From: Botryotinia globosa
Lineage: Eukaryota; Ascomycota; Leotiomycetes; Helotiales; Sclerotiniaceae
Assembly: GCA_014898425.1 (NCBI GenBank)
Contig: RCSZ01000016.1
Location: 1,054,001 to 1,118,000 of the forward strand
DNA length: 64,000 nucleotides
Direction of reading: 5' to 3'
Shown here: one piece after another, positions 60,862 through 64,000 of the stretch
Numbering within the stretch: position 1 is the stretch's first letter
Layout: each line of letters opens with the position of its first letter
The notes under the pieces: model-generated
The model's database searches: none
The model's input: only the letters and a program-made list of their open reading frames with translations
Told to the model about the DNA's origin: nothing
Made by a program: the position numbers and the translations under genes

Positions 60862-62698
60862 ATGACAAACGATAGCAAAGAGGAAAACTCTTCAAAAATC
60901 GCGTCAGATCGAATATCTCAAGTCGCCGGTCATATCTCTAATACATCCAGTAAACGTCGAGGGCCCAAAACAAAAAATGATCTCCCAGCCGACTATTCAG
61001 ATATTCTCGGGACGATATCCTCTTTGCGAAATATAGCCCAAACACCTGATCTCTCAAATAAAGGATACATCCGACAAAAGCAAGCTGGTAAACTCTGGGT
61101 CCGAGAACGAGTTCTTCAGTTACTCGACACAGATAGTTTTCGCGAAGTAGGTTCTATTTCTGGGACTGTTTCATGGAAAAAACTAGACCCGTCGGAAAGT
61201 AAAGGGAAGAGAGAAGAGCCGATTTCTTATATACCAAGTAATAATGTACAAGGATTTGGCTTATTGAGAGGAAGGAAAATATTATTTACAGCGGACGATT
61301 TTAGTATTCGTGCTGGACATGCAGATGGTGCATTGACGGAAAAAACGATTTATATGGAAAAATTGGCTGTTGCGTTGAGATTACCTATTATCAAATTGGT
61401 GGATGGCTCTTCGGGAGGAGGGTCTGTGACAACGATTAGGAAAGAGGGGTTTTCTTATATACCGCCCATGCCATCTTTTAAACATGTGGTCGAACAGTTG
61501 AATATGGGGATTCCCAATCTAGGAGCGGTGTTAGGGCCGGCTATTGGGCTTGGAGCTGCGAGAGTTGTTTCATGTCACTTCTCTGTGATGGCTGCGGATG
61601 TTGGAGCGTTGTTCAATGCTGGACCAAAAGTTGTTGCGGGTGAGTGTATTGTATTGGCGGAAGGAAAATGCTAATCATCAACAGGTGCAACTTTTGAGGA
61701 AGGACTCACTTTTACAGATCTTGGCGGCCCGAGTATGCACTGTACCAATGGCACCATTGATAATATGGCAGGAAATGAACAAGAATGTTTTGAACAATTG
61801 AGGACGGTTTTGAGCTACTTACCAAACTCTGGTGCCTCTCTACCTCCAGTTCTAAACACTGAAGACCCAGCTGATCGACTTTGCGAAAGTTTAAGAACGA
61901 TCATTCCACGCCGAAAAGCGAGAATGTATGATCCTAGAAAAATAATAAAGACTGTGGTCGATGCAGAAAGTTGGTTCGAAATTGGAGCACTTTGGGGAAC
62001 TACTGCAATTGTTGGTCTTGCCAGACTTTCTGGTAGACCCGTTGGAATTATATCTATAAATTGTGAGATCAATGCTGGAGCACTTGATGCTGCTGGAAGT
62101 CAAAAGATCACTCGACATCTCAAATTCTGCGATATTTTCAATATCCCTATACTCCAATTTGTCGATATTCCAGGGTATGCAATTGGAACCGTTGCAGAAC
62201 GAGCAGCGACGATGAGGCATGGGGTAGCACTTGGGACAACATATTATTCTACAACAACTCCAGTCTTTAGCGTTGTGACGAGAAAAGCGTACGGGGTAGC
62301 TGGTGGAATCATGCTGGATTGTAGAGATCCACGCTTTCGAGTGGCGTGGCCAAGTGGAGAATGGGGAAGTCTTCCATTAGATGGAGGTATTGAAGTTGGA
62401 CATGCTGCAGAATTGAAAGCAGCAGAAGCCAACGGAAAACTAGAGGAAAGATATAAAGAGTTGGAAGAAGAATATACTCGATTGATGAATCCAGTCAGGA
62501 CAGCCAATGCATTTGGAGTGGAAGAGATTATAGATCCTGCTGTTACAAGGCAAATAGTTTGTGAATGGTTGAAGCACGTGTGAGTACCTCTTCCTCTAAT
62601 GTTCGTGGTGTTGACTAATGTCATGTAGATATGAGGAGTTATTACCCATCCGACTTTTGGATCGTGCGAATGGGAACATTCATCCAGTCTTTTACTAA
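60862..62698 (+). CDS. Acyl-CoA carboxylase, beta (carboxyltransferase) subunit, with a PTS2-like N-terminus
   Basis: Exons 60862-61639, 61685-62579 and 62629-62698 give 580 residues; both introns are GT-AG (45 and 49 nt), and the last exon adds YEELLPIRLLDRANGNIHPV plus FY. The N-half has LLDTDSFREVGSISG, DDFSIRAGHADGALTEK and LVDGSSGGGSV; the C-half has AESWFEIGALWG, FVDIPGYAIGTVAERAATMR, RKAYGVAGGIMLD and WPSGEWGSLPLDGGIEVGHA. It transfers the carboxyl group from biotin of the alpha subunit to an acyl-CoA. The LVDGSSGGGSV segment replaces the SGGANLPRQ signature of methylcrotonyl-CoA carboxylase beta, so it is not a simple MCC copy. Residues 17-25 read RISQVAGHI, which fits the PTS2 pattern R-[LVI]-x5-H-[LAF] except for Ile in the last place. 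Together with SKL on the alpha subunit this suggests a peroxisomal enzyme. Confidence 0.92.
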
Positions 62699-63538
62699 AT
62701 CAGGACGTCGTCGCCACTGAGAGTTCATTTGTATTTCGAACTGCTCGATTACTGACCCGGCTAAATTGAAGGTGGCCACACCTCAACCATTGACCAATTC
62801 TCAGACAATCCAGATTCTCATTCTCATTGGTCTTGGAGAACAAATTACACCAACAGGAATGATTTTGAGCACGTGCGATGACAATGCATCGAATGTTCTT
62901 CCTTTCTTCGCTGGCCCACACGTTCCCATGCATTTGGTGGCGCAGGTAGTACATAGGTGACTTGCCTGTCCTGTTGGCTAAAGGAACAACGTATCTTATG
63001 AAGATCATAACCAATGAAATCTGATTCATCTTGTACAGAATCTTTACTTGATATGTTGATGTGGCTCAGATTTGACGTTATAAATAAGTTGATCGACGTG
63101 ACCATCTGATATTATCGCCAACGCATTGTGTAATTATCAACTCAAAGGAGGTGCGATGAAGAAAATCAAGGTAAATCAGGCAAACCAGACTGTCCCATCC
63201 AAAAATTTCCCTCGAATAAATTTCAAAACAGGGGAAGATATAAAATTACCATAAAAAGAAATCATTTATTTCTGTACCTGAATCCTGATATTGATTGTCC
63301 AAGGACTACCTGGCATACGTCACTGACACTAAGCGAGTGAGGCAATTCCAAGATCTATATCCAAGTTCCGCATTTTAAAACGTGAACGTTTACCCCCTCC
63401 ACCAAGACTTTTTTCTCCACCAGAAAAGCAATCATACTCTGACATATTTTTAAACAATTGATTACATTTTTGTATTTATTCACCACAATTTTATCATATA
63501 ATTAGAGAAAAGATTTTTCATAACACAAATTCGCGAAT
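62699..63538. other. Intergenic stretch before the Pmp3 gene
   Basis: Small frames on both strands lack features. I see only the promoter of the Pmp3 gene at the right end, where the DNA turns AT-rich. Confidence 0.5.
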
Positions 63539-63935
63539 ATGGGTGCTGTTTCGATGAGTAAGTTGACCTCATATGTTTTTTTTACCAACATTAATGAACA
63601 AGCGCTGACAATTCACCAAAGTTCTCTTGATACTAGTCACCATCTTTATACCTCCAGTTGGTGTCTTCCTAGTATCAGGATGTGGACCGGATCTCCTGAT
63701 AAACATATGTTTAACACTCCTTGGGTACATTTCTCTTTCTCTTCACCCGAATCCAAAACTAACACCCAAAAGATACATACCAGGACACATCCACGCATTC
63801 TACATTGAATACGTGTACTACGAACGACGAGAAGCAGGCAGAGAAGGGAGATTTCAAGCAGCGAGAGCTCCAGGAATTTATTCCGACAGAGTGCAAGGAG
63901 GTGGTTACGGTACGATCGTTGAACCTACGAATTAA
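63539..63935 (+). CDS. Pmp3-family plasma membrane proteolipid (UPF0057)
   Basis: Three small exons, 63539-63557, 63622-63724 and 63773-63935, join in frame to 94 residues. Two membrane helices form the whole core: LLILVTIFIPPVGVFLVSGC and INICLTLLGYIPGHIHAFYI, with the family motif PPVGVF and the GYIPGHIHAFYI turn. A hydrophilic tail with YEYVYYERRE-type charges follows. Pmp3/RCI2 proteins tune membrane potential and salt and cold tolerance in yeast and plants. The intron positions interrupting such short exons are typical for fungal Pmp3 genes. Confidence 0.92.
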
Positions 63936-64000
63936 TGGGGGGTCATTGTCTGAGTTCAGCTTGTTTTGCAGTTCATGAGGCGAGTCCATAAATCGATTGG

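Overview
The window looks like nuclear DNA of a filamentous ascomycete. Genes have short GT-AG introns (45-110 nt), there is a calcineurin A gene, a CYS3-type bZIP factor, a Pmp3 proteolipid, a HET-domain relic, and a 16-kb block of extremely AT-rich, stop-riddled retrotransposon sequence of the kind left by repeat-induced point mutation (RIP). The style suggests a Leotiomycete such as Botrytis or Sclerotinia; this is an inference, not something the sequence proves.

Layout. 0.2-5.5 kb: a divergent pair, an AtuA-family (DUF1446) protein and a family III CoA-transferase; a hAT MITE sits in an intron of the latter. 7.6-9.7 kb: a dead MUP1-like methionine/amino-acid permease. 11.1-13.5 kb: a pICln/LOT5-type protein and a CYS3/MetR-like bZIP factor. 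13.5-18.2 kb: gene-poor, with long simple repeats. 18.2-25.6 kb: ordinary housekeeping DNA (calcineurin A, a small unknown protein, an Mmc1-like mitochondrial protein, a WW-domain protein). 27.1-29.9 kb: a 14-TM MFS transporter with a MITE in an intron and a frameshift. 30.8-31.5 kb: an unknown basic protein. 32.9-40.2 kb: a graveyard holding a HET/TPR/32-residue-repeat pseudogene, two MITEs side by side, a damaged SDR gene and the tail of a berberine-bridge-type oxidase. 40.3-56.7 kb: a complete Ty1/copia element (5.7 kb once the insert is removed) with a complete 10.7-kb Ty3/gypsy element inside its pol gene, both heavily RIP-mutated. 57.3-58.1 kb: a second copy of a hAT MITE carrying a nested TA-flanked MITE. 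58.5-62.7 kb: a second divergent pair, the alpha (biotin) and beta (carboxyltransferase) subunits of an acyl-CoA carboxylase. 63.5 kb: a Pmp3 gene.

The most interesting biology is that carboxylase. The alpha subunit has no evident mitochondrial presequence and ends in Ser-Lys-Leu (PTS1). The beta subunit has a PTS2-like nonapeptide at residues 17-25 and lacks the usual methylcrotonyl-CoA carboxylase signature. The pair is therefore predicted to be a peroxisomal acyl-CoA carboxylase. With the AtuA-like protein and the CoA-transferase at the other end of the window, the gene set resembles bacterial acyclic-terpene/branched-acyl-CoA catabolism (Atu/Liu). The two halves are now about 53 kb apart, with the transposon block between them. 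All exon limits were placed by eye from splice signals, reading frame and remembered family consensus; no search was run.
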